From Nocardia sp. CY41 (GTDB taxonomy: Bacteria > Actinomycetota > Actinomycetes > Mycobacteriales > Mycobacteriaceae): DNA of 64,000 nucleotides. A program made the position numbers and the translations under genes. Shown here piece after piece: positions 29,595-38,798 of the stretch. The stretch is from assembly GCF_009829325.1 (NCBI RefSeq), contig NZ_VUOS01000013.1, forward strand, positions 213,759 through 277,758, written 5' to 3'. How positions within the stretch are numbered: the stretch's first letter is position 1; the number at the start of each line of letters is the position of its first letter. The notes under the pieces are model-generated. The model was not told the origin of the DNA and ran no database searches. It was given only the letters and a program-made list of their open reading frames with translations.

Positions 29595-31049
29595 ATGGCG
29601 AACGCGATGAACTGGGACGAGACGGGTGCGTGGCAGGTGCGTGGAGACTGGGGCAGCACGGATTCGTCCGGACGCCGGTTCTCCGTGGCACGCTGGCAGG
29701 CGCGGTTGGACCAATTGCGCGCCCAGCACAACGTTCCGGGGGCGTCGCTGGCCGTGCTGGTGGACGGACAGGTCTACGAGATCGCCAGCGGCGTCCTGCA
29801 CCGGGGAACGGGCGTGCGGGTGACCACCGACTCGGTGTTCCTCTGCGGCTCGATCGCCAAGGTGTACACCGCGACGCTGATCATGCAGCTCGCCGATGCG
29901 GGAAAACTCGATCTCGATGCTCCGGTGATCGACGTCCTGCCGGAGTTCGCCACTCCCGATGAGCCGGCGACGACGACGATCACGATCAGGCAGCTGCTCA
30001 GCCACACCGGCGGCGTCACAAACGATTTCAACCACGACACCGGGCGGGGCGACGACTGTCTCGCCGCGTATGTCGCGGCGGCACGCGAAGTGGCGTTGGA
30101 CTGCGCGCCCGGCACAGCGATGTCCTATGGCAGCCTCGGCTACATCGTCCTCGGCCGTGTCGTCGAAGTACTCACCGGCAAGACCTGGGATCAGGCCGTG
30201 CAGGACATGCTCGCCGCCCCGCTGGGGCTCGGCCACCTGGTGACGCTGCCCGAGCAAGCGCTGCGGTTCCGCGTCGCGATGAGCCATCTGGGTGCGGCGG
30301 GCGTCGATCCGGATCCCGCGCCGGAGTGGGATGCGATGCCGCGCAGCGCCGCGCCTGCGGCTCGGGTGATCACCTCCGCGGGCGACATGGTCCGCTTCGC
30401 TCGAATGCATCTCGAGGGCGGGCGCGCCGCCGACGGCGCGACGGTGTTGTCCCGTGCTTCGGTCGCCGCGATGCAGCGGCGCGAGGTCGACGTACCGGAC
30501 AAGTGGACGGTCAGCGCCGACGGCTGGGGTCTCGGGTGGACGCTCTACGACTGGGACGGCGTCAAAGGATTCGGCCACGACGGCGCGGCCGTAGGTCAGT
30601 ACGCGTACTTGCGGGCGGTGCCCGAAGCGGGGGTCGCTGTGGCGCTGCTCACCAATGGCGGCGGCGCCCGCCCGCTCTACGCGGCCCTGTTCGGGGAACT
30701 GCTCGCCGAACTGGCGGACGTGCGGATGCCGGACCCGTTCGGCCCGGCCGACCCGCCGGTGGCAGTGGACATCGCCCCGTTCGTGGGCACCTACCGGCGC
30801 GCGGGCGTGGTGGTCACCGTCACGAAGCGGGATGACGGCACCGGGCACATGCGCTATGAGTTCGTCGACGGTATGGCGGGCCTGTCACCGGCGCTGGACA
30901 TGGAATTGACCCCCGTCGGGCCCACCGTGTTCGCCGCCTCCGGCGCGGGCCCGTCGTTCAGCGAGGAATACATGCCTGTCGTCTTCGCCACGCTCGCCGA
31001 CGGCACCGAGTGCTGCTATGTGGGCATGCGCGCCACCCCGAAGGTGTGA
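29595..31049 (+). CDS. Serine hydrolase, beta-lactamase/class C PBP family
   Basis: A 484-residue protein with the beta-lactamase-family fold: active-site tetrad SIAK (Ser86, Lys89) in FLCGSIAKVYTATLIM, second motif YGS in MSYGSLGY, and GHDGA in place of KTG. Family members include esterases, D-aminopeptidases and carboxypeptidases, so the name beta-lactamase refers to fold only. No signal peptide is visible, suggesting a cytoplasmic esterase-like enzyme. A C-terminal beta-barrel-like extension begins at about residue 390 (DIAPFVGTYRRAG). GGAG at 29584 supports the start. Confidence 0.85.
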   Translation: MANAMNWDETGAWQVRGDWGSTDSSGRRFSVARWQARLDQLRAQHNVPGASLAVLVDGQVYEIASGVLHRGTGVRVTTDSVFLCGSIAKVYTATLIMQLADAGKLDLDAPVIDVLPEFATPDEPATTTITIRQLLSHTGGVTNDFNHDTGRGDDCLAAYVAAAREVALDCAPGTAMSYGSLGYIVLGRVVEVLTGKTWDQAVQDMLAAPLGLGHLVTLPEQALRFRVAMSHLGAAGVDPDPAPEWDAMPRSAAPAARVITSAGDMVRFARMHLEGGRAADGATVLSRASVAAMQRREVDVPDKWTVSADGWGLGWTLYDWDGVKGFGHDGAAVGQYAYLRAVPEAGVAVALLTNGGGARPLYAALFGELLAELADVRMPDPFGPADPPVAVDIAPFVGTYRRAGVVVTVTKRDDGTGHMRYEFVDGMAGLSPALDMELTPVGPTVFAASGAGPSFSEEYMPVVFATLADGTECCYVGMRATPKV

Positions 31050-31146
31050 CACCCCGCCATCTCGTCCAGTCGCCCGGCCGCGCTCCCGCTTCGAGCGGGT
31101 GCCCAGCGCCGGGCGACTGCCAAGCGTGCGAAGTAGGGTCGGGAAC

Positions 31147-31542
31147 GTGGCAGGACGAGGGACGGTCGATCCAGCGCGGATGCGGGCGGCGGTGGCGGTG
31201 GTGAGCGAGTGGTTGCGCGACGAGTCGGTCGGCGCCCCCACTCGTGCGGAACTGGCGACGGCGGTGCGGACGACCGCACGGTCACTGGCGGCTTCCGCGC
31301 CAGGACACTCGGTGGAGGTGCGGGTGCCGCCCTTCGTCGCGGTGCAGTGCATCGAGGGCCCGCGGCACACCAGGGGCACCCCGCCGAACGTCGTCGAGAC
31401 CGACCCGCGCACCTGGCTGCTGCTGGCCACCGGCCTCGTCACGTTCGACGACGCCCGAACCGCCGGGGCGGTGAGCGCCTCGGGCGCCCGGGCGCCCGAA
31501 ATCGCCCATTGGCTGCCGATCGTCCGGGCGACGACCAGCTGA
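31147..31542 (+). CDS. SCP-like (sterol carrier) family protein
   Basis: A 131-residue protein resembling the actinobacterial sterol-carrier-like family found beside purF (Rv0807 position). Recognisable parts are RAAVAVVSEWL, VEVRVPPFVAVQCIEGPRHTRGTPPNVVE and TWLLLATGLVTF. The function is unknown. GTG at 31147 is preceded by TAGGGT (31134-31139) and 7 nt, indicating a leaderless start. It converges on the YhgE-like gene, which now separates it from purF. Confidence 0.8.
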   Translation: MAGRGTVDPARMRAAVAVVSEWLRDESVGAPTRAELATAVRTTARSLAASAPGHSVEVRVPPFVAVQCIEGPRHTRGTPPNVVETDPRTWLLLATGLVTFDDARTAGAVSASGARAPEIAHWLPIVRATTS

Positions 31543-31582
31543 CGGCGGCCGGAGGAGTCCGTCATCGCGGCGTGTGGCCGGC

Positions 31583-32920
31583 TCAGCCCTGGACGATGTT
31601 GCGGCGCTCCAGCCCCTTGCGGTCGTAGAAGCGGGTGACCGTCGCGCCGAAGACCAGTCCGATCACCAGCCCGAGGACCGCCATCCACACGCCGCGGGTG
31701 AGTCCCGCCGCGAAATTCGCGTCGAAGTACAGAATCGAGCGCACCCCGAGGAACACCTGATGCATGGGCTCGAAGGAGGCGAGCCAGCCGAAGTACCGCG
31801 GCGTGGCTTCGATCGGCACGGTACCGCCGGAGGACGGCAAGCCGAGGATGACGAACAGGATCAGGTTCACCAGCAGTCCCGCCGAACCGATCGCCGCCAG
31901 CATGGACAGCCCGGTCACGCCGACGGCGGTCATGGCGAGCGCGCTGTAGAGGTACAGGGCGAGCGGATTGCCGATCGGCATGTCCAGCAGCTCCCCGACG
32001 ATCAGGAACACCGCCGCGACGATGTTCGCCGCCAGCACGAACACACCCCACTTGATCAGCAGCGTCTTGAACCGCGAGATCGGTGTCGGCGGGTAGTGCA
32101 CGTACCACGGCCCGTATTCGGTGGGGACGAAGCCGAGCTGCGCATCGATCATGGTGTGGATCACCATCGCGCCGACCACACCGGCCAACAGCAGCAACAA
32201 GGAGTAGAAGAACGCGGTCAGCCCTTGACCGCTGCCGTGCGGCAGCGGGTGGTACTGCTGGGTGACCACTTCGATCGGCGACGCCAGCGCCACCTTGGTC
32301 GCGCCGGTCAGCTGCGGCGCGGGCGGACCGCCGGGCCGCGGGGCGAGCTGCGCGGTGACCTGGTCGAGCAGCTGCTTGCCGACCTGCTTGTTCACTTCGG
32401 TCAGCGCCTCGTTCCCGATCCGCAGCACGATCTGGGTACCGAACGCGCCGGTACGCGGGTTCGTCTGCACGGTGATGATCGGTCGCGGGATGTCGCCCGG
32501 TATGACACTGCCCACACCCAGATTGCCGAGCCGCTTGCTGAAATCGCTCGGGATGACGATCGCGCCGTAGACCTGCCCCGACTGCATCTGCCGCTCGGCC
32601 TCGTTGATGCTGATCACGCGCAGGTCGACCTTGTCCGAGGGCACCCCGTCGGCCAGCGCGGCGGTGATCTGGTCGCCGAAATTCACCTTCTGCGCGCTGT
32701 CGCCGCTGCCGATGGTGTCGCCCACGTCCTGATTGACGAGGGCGATCGGGAAGTCGTGCAGGTTCTTCTCCGGATCGACGACATAGTCGAGATACATGAT
32801 GCCCAGCAGCGCGGTGAGCAGGCTCAGCACGGCGAGGGGAAACAGCACCATCCGAGGCCAGGGCCTGCGCGCGGGAGCCGCACCCGACTCCGTCGTGCCC
32901 GCGTCGTCCGTAGTCGTCAC
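31583..32920 (-). CDS. YhgE/Pip-type ABC-2 membrane protein
   Basis: A 445-residue membrane protein. One helix near residues 25-45 is followed by a large extracytoplasmic region starting DFPIALVNQDVGD and about five C-terminal helices (from FFYSLLLLLAGVVGAM). This is the layout of YhgE/Pip and ABC-2 exporters, linked to ESX-like secretion or lipid and drug export. No ATPase gene is adjacent. GTG at 32920 lies 7 nt after TACGGT (minus strand, 32933-32928), supporting this start over a much longer open frame. Confidence 0.8.
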   Translation of the reverse strand: MTTTDDAGTTESGAAPARRPWPRMVLFPLAVLSLLTALLGIMYLDYVVDPEKNLHDFPIALVNQDVGDTIGSGDSAQKVNFGDQITAALADGVPSDKVDLRVISINEAERQMQSGQVYGAIVIPSDFSKRLGNLGVGSVIPGDIPRPIITVQTNPRTGAFGTQIVLRIGNEALTEVNKQVGKQLLDQVTAQLAPRPGGPPAPQLTGATKVALASPIEVVTQQYHPLPHGSGQGLTAFFYSLLLLLAGVVGAMVIHTMIDAQLGFVPTEYGPWYVHYPPTPISRFKTLLIKWGVFVLAANIVAAVFLIVGELLDMPIGNPLALYLYSALAMTAVGVTGLSMLAAIGSAGLLVNLILFVILGLPSSGGTVPIEATPRYFGWLASFEPMHQVFLGVRSILYFDANFAAGLTRGVWMAVLGLVIGLVFGATVTRFYDRKGLERRNIVQG

Positions 32921-33023
32921 GGTGCGCACCGTAACAGCTGCGCGGCCCGCGCCGACCTCGCTTCGCTGACGCCGGATTGCTATTCGGATGCGGCGGCGAT
33001 GCGAGAGCACGGCTGTCCACCCG

Positions 33024-33029
33024 TAGAAT
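33024..33029 (+). promoter_or_regulatory. Candidate -10 box of purF
   Basis: TAGAAT at 33024-33029 lies 38 bp before the purF GTG and is the best -10 match in the gap. No good -35 box is visible, so the call is tentative. Confidence 0.35.
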
Positions 33030-33067
33030 GAAATCTGCCCCCAGCCCGCCCGAACAGGGAGCAAACG

Positions 33068-34660
33068 GTGACCAACGCCGAACTGCCGGTCCAGAGCATT
33101 TCCGCCACCTCCTGTCCCACCCCGGACGTCGACGAGAACGAGCCGCGCGAGGAGTGTGGAGTCTTCGGAGTCTGGGCGCCGAGTGAAGAAGTGGCGAAAC
33201 TCACGTACTACGGGCTCTATGCTCTGCAACACCGTGGGCAGGAGGCGGCGGGCATCGCGGTGTCGGACGGCTCGCAGATCCTCGTCTTCAAAGATCTGGG
33301 TCTGGTCAGCCAGGTGTTCGACGAGCAGACCCTGGCGGCCATGCCGGGCCACATCGCCGTCGGGCACTGCCGCTACTCCACCACGGGTGGAGTGACCTGG
33401 GAGAACGCCCAGCCCATCTTCCGCACCACCGCGGTCGGCTCCGGAGTTGCCCTCGGCCACAACGGCAATCTGGTCAACACCGCCGAATTGGCCGGTCGCG
33501 CACGCGAACTCGGACTCCTCGGCGCCACCGTCCGGGGTGGCCGCCCGCAGCCCGCCGCGGCGACGTCCGACTCCGACGTGGTCACCGCGCTGCTCGCGCA
33601 CGCCTCCGCCGACTCCAGCATCGAGCAGGCCGCGATGGAACTGCTGCCCACCTTGAAGGGCGCGTTCTGCCTGACGTTCATGGACGAGCACACCCTCTAC
33701 GCCGCGCGCGACCCGCACGGCGTGCGCCCGCTGTGCCTGGGCAGGCTGGAGCGTGGCTGGGTCGTTGCCAGTGAGACCGCCGCGCTGGACATCGTCGGCG
33801 CCGCATTCGTCCGCGAGATCGAACCCGGCGAACTGCTGGCGATCGACGCCGACGGCGTGCGCTCGATGCGCTTCGCCAACCCCGAGCCCAAGGGTTGCGT
33901 CTTCGAGTACGTCTACCTGGCCCGGCCGGACAGCACCATCGCGGGCCGGTCGGTGCACGCTACCCGGGTGGAGATCGGTCGGCGCCTGGCGAAGGAGCAC
34001 CCGGTCGACGCCGACCTGGTGATCCCGGTCCCCGAATCGGGCACTCCGGCCGCCGTCGGCTACGCGCAGGGGTCGGGCGTGCCCTATGGCCAGGGTCTGA
34101 TGAAGAACGCCTACGTGGGTCGCACATTCATCCAGCCCAGCCAGACCATCCGGCAGCTGGGTATCCGACTCAAGCTCAATCCGCTGCGCGAGGTCATCCG
34201 GGGCAAGCGCCTGATCGTCGTGGACGACTCGATCGTGCGCGGCAACACCCAGCGCGCGCTGATCCGGATGCTGCGCGAGGCGGGCGCGGTGGAGATCCAC
34301 GTGCGGATCGCCTCGCCGCCGGTGAAGTGGCCGTGCTTCTACGGCATCGACTTCGCCTCCCGCGCGGAGTTGATCGCCAACGGCGCGGGAACCGAGGGCG
34401 ACGTCGCTGACATGGTCGAAGGCGTGCGCCGCTCGATCGGCGCCGACACCCTCGGCTACATCTCGCTCGACGGCATGGTCGCCGCGACCGAACAGCCACG
34501 CTCGCGGCTGTGCGCCGCCTGTTTCGACGGCGACTACCCGATCCCGCTGCCCACCGAGGCCGCCATCGGAAAGAACGTGCTCGAGGGCATGCTCACCGGC
34601 CAGTCCGAGGCCGTGCTGCTGAGCGAGAACGCGAACGCGAGCGCGCTCAGCCGTCCATGA
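33068..34660 (+). CDS. purF: Amidophosphoribosyltransferase
   Basis: A 530-residue glutamine PRPP amidotransferase, the committed step of purine synthesis. The N-terminal propeptide (residues 1-29) precedes the catalytic Cys30 in EECGVFGVW; propeptide cleavage is expected. The PRPP loop is LIVVDDSIVRGNT. The C-terminal cysteines (for example LCAACFDGDYP) fit the 4Fe-4S type. The start is GTG at 33068 after AGGGAGC. It is followed by a strong hairpin, so it is transcribed alone. Confidence 0.97.
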   Translation: MTNAELPVQSISATSCPTPDVDENEPREECGVFGVWAPSEEVAKLTYYGLYALQHRGQEAAGIAVSDGSQILVFKDLGLVSQVFDEQTLAAMPGHIAVGHCRYSTTGGVTWENAQPIFRTTAVGSGVALGHNGNLVNTAELAGRARELGLLGATVRGGRPQPAAATSDSDVVTALLAHASADSSIEQAAMELLPTLKGAFCLTFMDEHTLYAARDPHGVRPLCLGRLERGWVVASETAALDIVGAAFVREIEPGELLAIDADGVRSMRFANPEPKGCVFEYVYLARPDSTIAGRSVHATRVEIGRRLAKEHPVDADLVIPVPESGTPAAVGYAQGSGVPYGQGLMKNAYVGRTFIQPSQTIRQLGIRLKLNPLREVIRGKRLIVVDDSIVRGNTQRALIRMLREAGAVEIHVRIASPPVKWPCFYGIDFASRAELIANGAGTEGDVADMVEGVRRSIGADTLGYISLDGMVAATEQPRSRLCAACFDGDYPIPLPTEAAIGKNVLEGMLTGQSEAVLLSENANASALSRP

Positions 34661-34688
34661 GCGGCCGCTGATCGCCTTCTGATCATCC

Positions 34689-34726
34689 GATCCGGTGGTT
34701 CGCCCGCTCCGGGCGAGCGCCGGATC
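34689..34726. terminator. Stem-loop after purF
   Basis: GATCCGG (34689-34695) pairs with CCGGATC (34720-34726), and TCGCCCG (34700-34706) with CGGGCGA (34710-34716) around a CTC loop. This two-part stem lies 28 bp after the purF stop and is a good terminator candidate without a T-run. Confidence 0.55.
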
Positions 34727-35047
34727 ACTCTCACACCGCGGCGCGGGAGGGTTTCGTCGCGAGCGTTCGTGGGTACCGTGATGCACTGTCACGCAGCGTG
34801 GTCTGGCGTGCTCGAGACATGACGCCCAGCGCTCCGCGGCAATTCTGGACGTACGACCGGTATTTCCCGGCGGTCGTAGGCCCTGCGCATAATGCCTGCT
34901 GACGGGCTCGCGAATTTTCTTCGAAAACGTAACGTGCCGAAAATGCTTCGTAGGTACGGTGCCGATCAGATCGGAAGTTCACCCGTGTCCGCACCGGGCC
35001 TGCGATCCCAGCGGAACGCGGTGCGGCGCTCGAGAAGTGGGGCCGTG
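34727..35047 (+). promoter_or_regulatory. Upstream region of the peptide transporter operon
   Basis: No gene is visible in these 321 bases. An inverted repeat TACGACCG (34852-34859) / CGGTCGTA (34871-34878) lies just before CATAAT (34888-34893), a good -10 box, and an AT-rich stretch follows near 34910-34935. This is the likely promoter and operator of the dpp-like operon, giving a 5' leader of about 150 nt. Confidence 0.45.
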
Positions 35048-36661
35048 ATGAGGAATTCGAGGTTGGGGCGACGTAGCGGAACGCGAACCATCGCGGCCGT
35101 CGGGTTGCTGGCGTTGGCGGCGTCGGTGCTCGCGGGCTGCGGTTCCGGACGAACCGGTGAGGACGACGACGGCGGCGGCTTGGTGGCGGGCACCACCGAC
35201 AAGATCTTCTCGCTCGATCCGGCGGCCGCCTACGACAACGGCTCGCTGGTCGCCGAGACGCAGATCTATCAGTACCTGCTCAACTTCGCGCCCGGCGACG
35301 CGACGCCACAGCCGGATGCCGCGCAGAAGTGCGAGTTCACCGCGCCCACGGTATACACCTGCACGTTGAAGGACGGCCTGAAGTTCGCCAACGGCAACCC
35401 GCTGACCGCGACCAGCGTGAAGTTCTCCTTCGACCGGATGCTGCGGATCAACGACCCCAACGGCCCCGCGTCGCTGCTGGGCAACCTGGAGAAGACCGAC
35501 GTCGTAGACGCGCGCACCGTCGCGTTCACGTTGAAGGTGGCGAACGATCAGACCTTCCCCGCGATCCTGCCCACTCAGGCGGGGCCGATCGTCGACGAGA
35601 AGGTGTACGCGCCGGACCGGGTTCTGCCGGACGAGGACGTGGTGAAGGGCAAGGGCTACTCCGGCCCGTACACCATCGCCGGTTATGACAAGAACAAGCT
35701 CGTCGAGTATCGGGCGTTCGCCGACTACAACGGCATCCTCGGCAAGCCGAAGACCGAGACGGTGTCGACGAAGTACTACGCGACCACCGACAACATGAAA
35801 CTCGACCTGCAGAACGGTTCGCTCGACGTCGGATACCGGTCGTTCACGCCCACCGACATCGAGTCGCTGCGCGGCGACGGCAAGGTCACCGTGCACGAGG
35901 GCCCTGGCGGTGAACTGCGCTACATCGTGTTCAACCTGAACACCATGCCGGGCGGCACGCCCGCGCAGAAACTGGCCGTGCGCAAGGCCGTCGCGTCCAC
36001 CGTCGACCGGGCCGCGCTGGCCGACGGCGTCTACAAGAAGACGTATCTGCCCGCGTATTCGTCCGTGCCGCAGGGCGTGCCGGGCGCGGCGGAGCCGTTC
36101 AAGGACATCTACGGCGCCCGGCCGAACAAGGACCAGGCGGCGAAGATCCTGGCCGAGGCCGGGGTGCCGACGCCGGTCGCGCTGAATCTCCAGTACAACC
36201 CGGATCATTACGGTTCCAGCAGCTCCGAGGAGTACGCCGCGATCAAGGCACAGCTGGAGGCCACCGGCTTGTTCCGGGTCGATCTGCAATCCACCGAGTG
36301 GGTGACCTATCAGCGCGAACGCGCGCGCGACGGGTATCCGCTCTTCCAGTTCGGCTGGTTCCCGGACTTCCCGGACCCGGACAACTACCTGTCCCCGTTC
36401 TTCGGCCCGAACAACTTCCTGCAGTCGCATTTCGAGGATCCGGGCATCTCCGCGCAGCTGATCGCCCAGGCGACCCAGCCCGACAAGGACAAGCGGCTCG
36501 CGCAGATCCAGCAGGTCCAGCGCGATCTCGCGCAGAACTTCCTGCCGATCGTTCCGTTGCTGTCCGGCAAGCAGATCGCGGTCTCGGCCGCCGGAGTGCA
36601 CGGCGTGGAACAGACCCTCGACGCGTCGTTCAAATTCCGTTACACGGTGCTGAGCAAGTGA
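35048..36661 (+). CDS. dppA: Peptide ABC transporter substrate-binding lipoprotein
   Basis: A 537-residue family 5 solute-binding protein. A signal peptide ends in the lipobox LAGC (VLAGCGSG), so it is anchored to the outer face of the membrane. The body contains the typical segments KIFSLDPAAAYDNGS and VKFSFDRMLRINDPNG. It probably binds oligopeptides or a related solute such as nickel-chelates. The ATG at 35048 (or the GTG one codon earlier) starts right before the signal peptide. Its stop overlaps the next gene (GTGA). Confidence 0.9.
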   Translation: MRNSRLGRRSGTRTIAAVGLLALAASVLAGCGSGRTGEDDDGGGLVAGTTDKIFSLDPAAAYDNGSLVAETQIYQYLLNFAPGDATPQPDAAQKCEFTAPTVYTCTLKDGLKFANGNPLTATSVKFSFDRMLRINDPNGPASLLGNLEKTDVVDARTVAFTLKVANDQTFPAILPTQAGPIVDEKVYAPDRVLPDEDVVKGKGYSGPYTIAGYDKNKLVEYRAFADYNGILGKPKTETVSTKYYATTDNMKLDLQNGSLDVGYRSFTPTDIESLRGDGKVTVHEGPGGELRYIVFNLNTMPGGTPAQKLAVRKAVASTVDRAALADGVYKKTYLPAYSSVPQGVPGAAEPFKDIYGARPNKDQAAKILAEAGVPTPVALNLQYNPDHYGSSSSEEYAAIKAQLEATGLFRVDLQSTEWVTYQRERARDGYPLFQFGWFPDFPDPDNYLSPFFGPNNFLQSHFEDPGISAQLIAQATQPDKDKRLAQIQQVQRDLAQNFLPIVPLLSGKQIAVSAAGVHGVEQTLDASFKFRYTVLSK

Positions 36662-37788
36662 GTTCCGGCGACACAGCCGGGCCCGGGACGACGATATCGG
36701 CGAACAGCGCGCCGGTGCCGGTCCGGGCCCGGCCCTCCGGCCTGCGGCGAAGCCGCGACGACTCGCGCCATCGCGCGTTGCTGCTCTACCTGAGCGTCCG
36801 CCTATTGCTGATCCCGGTGACCGCGTGGATCCTGGTCACGGTCGTGTTCTTCTTGATGCGGGTGGTCGGCGACCCGATCAGCGCGGCCATGGGCGGGCGC
36901 ATGACCCAGCAGCAGATCGAGGCACGCAAGGAGGCGGCCGGGCTGAACCGGCCGATCCTGACCCAGTACCGGGACTATCTGTCCGGGCTGCTGCACGGTG
37001 ATCTCGGTCGCTCTCAGGACAATCGGGAGATCAGCGAGGTGGTGGTCACCTATGGCGCGGCCTCGCTGGAGCTGGTGTGCTGGGCGCTGGTCGTCGCGTT
37101 CGCGATCGGCGTCCCGCTGGGCAGATACGCCGCGACCCGCCGGGATTCGGCCGCCGACACCACGCTGCGGTTGCTGGCCATCTTGTTCTACGCCGCGCCG
37201 GTGTTCTTCGTCGGCCTGCTGTTGAAGCTGGTGTTCGCGGTGCGCCTGGGCTGGTTGCCGGTGGCGGGCCGGGCGAGCACGAACGTGGAGCTCCGGCTGC
37301 AGCACGTCTCGCCGAAAACCAACATCATGGTGATCGACGCGATCCTCTACGGCGACACCGGATACCTGATCGACGTGCTGAAGCACGCGGTGCTGCCCGC
37401 CATAGCGCTGGGTCTGCTCACCGCGGGCATCTTCCTTCGCCTGGTCCGGATCAATCTGATCCAGACCCTTCGCGCCGACTATGTGGACGCGGCACGAGCG
37501 CGCGGCCTGTCCCGCCGGGTGGTGACCGGCCGGCACGCCTTCCGCAACGCGATGATCCCGATCGTCACGGTGATGGGCATGCAGATCGCCATGATGCTCG
37601 GCGCGTCGGTGCTCACCGAGACCACCTTCGAGTGGAAGGGCCTGGGCTATCAGTTCGCGCAGTACCTGTCCGCGCGCGACTTCATCGCCGTGCAGGGCAT
37701 CGTCGCGTTCATCGCACTCATCGTGGCGGTGATGAGTTTCCTGGTGGATGTCGTGGTGGCGCTGATCGATCCGAGAGTGAGGTTCTGA
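36658..37788 (+). CDS. dppB: Peptide ABC transporter permease, DppB type
   Basis: A 376-residue membrane permease. An N-terminal disordered stretch of about 40 residues precedes six helices. The EAA loop appears as YVDAARARGLSRRVVTGRHAFRNA. It forms the channel with the following permease. GTG at 36658 overlaps the dppA stop by 4 bp. It is longer at the N-terminus than usual DppB proteins. Confidence 0.9.
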   Translation: MSSGDTAGPGTTISANSAPVPVRARPSGLRRSRDDSRHRALLLYLSVRLLLIPVTAWILVTVVFFLMRVVGDPISAAMGGRMTQQQIEARKEAAGLNRPILTQYRDYLSGLLHGDLGRSQDNREISEVVVTYGAASLELVCWALVVAFAIGVPLGRYAATRRDSAADTTLRLLAILFYAAPVFFVGLLLKLVFAVRLGWLPVAGRASTNVELRLQHVSPKTNIMVIDAILYGDTGYLIDVLKHAVLPAIALGLLTAGIFLRLVRINLIQTLRADYVDAARARGLSRRVVTGRHAFRNAMIPIVTVMGMQIAMMLGASVLTETTFEWKGLGYQFAQYLSARDFIAVQGIVAFIALIVAVMSFLVDVVVALIDPRVRF

Positions 37789-38798
37789 TGACCGCTCCGG
37801 AACTGCTGAACGAGCCTCCCGTCCTGCCGCCCGTGGCGCGCCAGGGCGTGCCGGGCCTGCGGTTGTTCTCGATGACCGCGGGGTTGCAGCGCGCGACGCT
37901 GATCCTCGGACTCGTGTTGGTCGGTCTGTTCGTGGTCGCCGCTGTCTTCGCTCCGCTGATCGCGCCGTACGGATTCGCGCAGAGCGCCGCGGAGGGCGTC
38001 GATTTCGCCCGTCAGCAGGCCCCATCGGCCGAGCACTGGTTCGGCACCTCGGTGCGCGGCGAAGACGTGTTCTCCCGGGTGGTCTACGGTGCGCGCACGG
38101 CACTGTGGGTGATCGCGATCTCGCTGATGCTCTCGTTGTCGATCGGGGTGCCGCTCGGGCTGCTGTCCGGTTATGTCGGCCGGTGGCCGGACCGGTTGCT
38201 GGTGCTGTTCATGGACGCGATGTACGCCTTCCCCACGCTGCTGCTGGCGATCGTGGTGTCCATCGTCGTCGCGGGCGGCCGCTCGACCAGCCTGGGTGGT
38301 GTGCTGTCCGCGGCGGTGGCCATCACGGCGGTCTTCGTGCCGCAGTACTTCCGGGTGGTGCGCAACGCCACCGTGGCCGTGAAACAGGAGCCGTACGTCG
38401 ACGCGGCCCGGGTGACCGGGGCGTCGACCGCGCGAATCCTGTTCCGGCACATCCTCGCCAACGCCACCCAGTCGCTGCCGGTGATCGTCACGCTCAACGG
38501 GTCGGAGGCCATTCTCACCCTGGCCGGGCTGGGGTTCCTCGGTTTCGGCATCGAGCCGACACAGGCGGCGGAGTGGGGCTTCGATCTGAACAAAGCGCTG
38601 TCGGACGTGTCCAACGGCATCTGGTGGACCGGCCTCTTCCCCGGTGTCGCCATCGTGCTCGTCGTGCTCGGCATGACCTTGGTCGGCGAGAGCCTGAACG
38701 AGGTGCTCAACCCGATCCTGCGCACTCGTCGCGCCGCGGCGGTGGCGAGCGCGCCCGTTCCCGCGCCGGACGGCGGAAAGGAAGCGGCCGATGTCTGA
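37788..38798 (+). CDS. dppC: Peptide ABC transporter permease, DppC type
   Basis: A 336-residue second permease with an N-terminal OppC_N segment (APLIAPYGFAQ, then HWFGTSVRGEDVFSRVVYGAR) and the EAA loop YVDAARVTGASTARILFRHILANA. Its start overlaps the dppB stop by one base (TGATG), and its last 8 bp overlap the ATPase gene, showing tight coupling. Confidence 0.92.
   Translation: MTAPELLNEPPVLPPVARQGVPGLRLFSMTAGLQRATLILGLVLVGLFVVAAVFAPLIAPYGFAQSAAEGVDFARQQAPSAEHWFGTSVRGEDVFSRVVYGARTALWVIAISLMLSLSIGVPLGLLSGYVGRWPDRLLVLFMDAMYAFPTLLLAIVVSIVVAGGRSTSLGGVLSAAVAITAVFVPQYFRVVRNATVAVKQEPYVDAARVTGASTARILFRHILANATQSLPVIVTLNGSEAILTLAGLGFLGFGIEPTQAAEWGFDLNKALSDVSNGIWWTGLFPGVAIVLVVLGMTLVGESLNEVLNPILRTRRAAAVASAPVPAPDGGKEAADV

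Noticed and set aside
34731..34994. Minus-strand 87-codon frame upstream of dppA
   Set aside because: No start context, mixed composition, and it covers the likely promoter and operator of the transporter operon.
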